Made by a program: the position numbers and the translations under genes. A stretch of 64,000 nucleotides of DNA. Source: Colwellia psychrerythraea (GTDB lineage Bacteria; Pseudomonadota; Gammaproteobacteria; Enterobacterales; Alteromonadaceae). The stretch spans positions 1 through 64,000 of the forward strand of contig NZ_JQED01000056.1 of NCBI RefSeq assembly GCF_000764225.1, in the 5' to 3' direction. Of this stretch, positions 63,928 to 64,000 are shown one piece after another. Each line of letters begins with the position of its first letter. The first letter of the stretch is position 1. The notes below the pieces were generated by a model. That model was not told the origin of the DNA, made no database searches, and saw only the letters and a list, made by a program, of their open reading frames with translations.

Positions 63928-64000
63928 TATTTCACTATAATATGTCTGAAATTATGAAAAACACGACTCATTGATGAAGAGATGTTTATTGCGAATTGAT

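Noticed and set aside
63974..64000. ATG with nine open codons at the right edge, divergent from eptA
   Set aside because: It is too short to support a gene; it may be the start of a neighbouring gene outside the window.
1..64000. CRISPR array, tRNA or rRNA genes
   Set aside because: No regularly spaced direct repeats with unique spacers and no rRNA- or tRNA-like sequence was noticed; tRNAs were not searched with a covariance model.

Overview
The window reads as chromosome of an AT-rich marine gammaproteobacterium. The protein types and the noncoding repeat families resemble Colwellia and related Alteromonadales, but this is recognition from memory and no database search was run. Almost all genes are ordinary single-copy genes. 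They are separated by small mobile-element debris, mostly in three patches: 1-450, 9,850-13,100 and 19,060-19,390.

Left end (1-1,582): a cluster of 18-bp repeats that looks like the end of an insertion sequence, a truncated DUF6933-like gene and a UPF0158 gene. 1,583-9,815: a compact uptake and catabolism locus. It has a frameshifted FrsA-like hydrolase, a TonB-dependent receptor, a divergent AraC-type regulator, and a minus-strand operon of cupin protein, acyl-CoA ligase and short-chain dehydrogenase. Matching 10-bp direct repeats spaced 21 bp apart lie in front of the receptor/regulator pair and in front of the cupin operon, so the whole set may be one regulon. A MaoC-type hydratase gene (13,590-14,006) has a broken duplicate at 9,849-10,483 that is split by nested MITE-like elements.

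Middle (10,525-28,729): an SLC13-type permease, a PH-domain protein, an alpha-amylase, a POT peptide transporter, an exported MsrA-thioredoxin-MsrB fusion, an acetolactate synthase-like enzyme paired with an aldehyde dehydrogenase, and an arsenic operon. The arsenic operon carries an ArsC-ArsR fusion, Acr3, an ArsJ-associated GAPDH and ArsJ, preceded by a perfect palindrome that is probably the ArsR operator.

28,730-44,413: an Ada-like DNA methyltransferase/regulator overlapping a DMT exporter, a second DMT transporter, a metallo-beta-lactamase-fold hydrolase, a KefB/C-type antiporter, a LysR/crotonase divergent pair, YghU, a putative outer-membrane barrel, a methyltransferase and a BaeSR-like two-component system. 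44,538-52,605: a di-heme peroxidase lipoprotein beside a chemoreceptor with a c-type heme motif, a MoxR ATPase with a VWA partner, a double UspA protein and a small ORF with its own terminator.

Right end (53,097-64,000): a MocR-type regulator divergent from cysJI (sulfite reductase), then a minus-strand cluster of phosphoethanolamine transferase, PAP2 phosphatase, diacylglycerol kinase and an LtaS-like phosphoglycerol transferase. This forms a plausible envelope-modification and diacylglycerol-recycling unit. A tandem 11-bp repeat resembling a Pho box lies in front of it.
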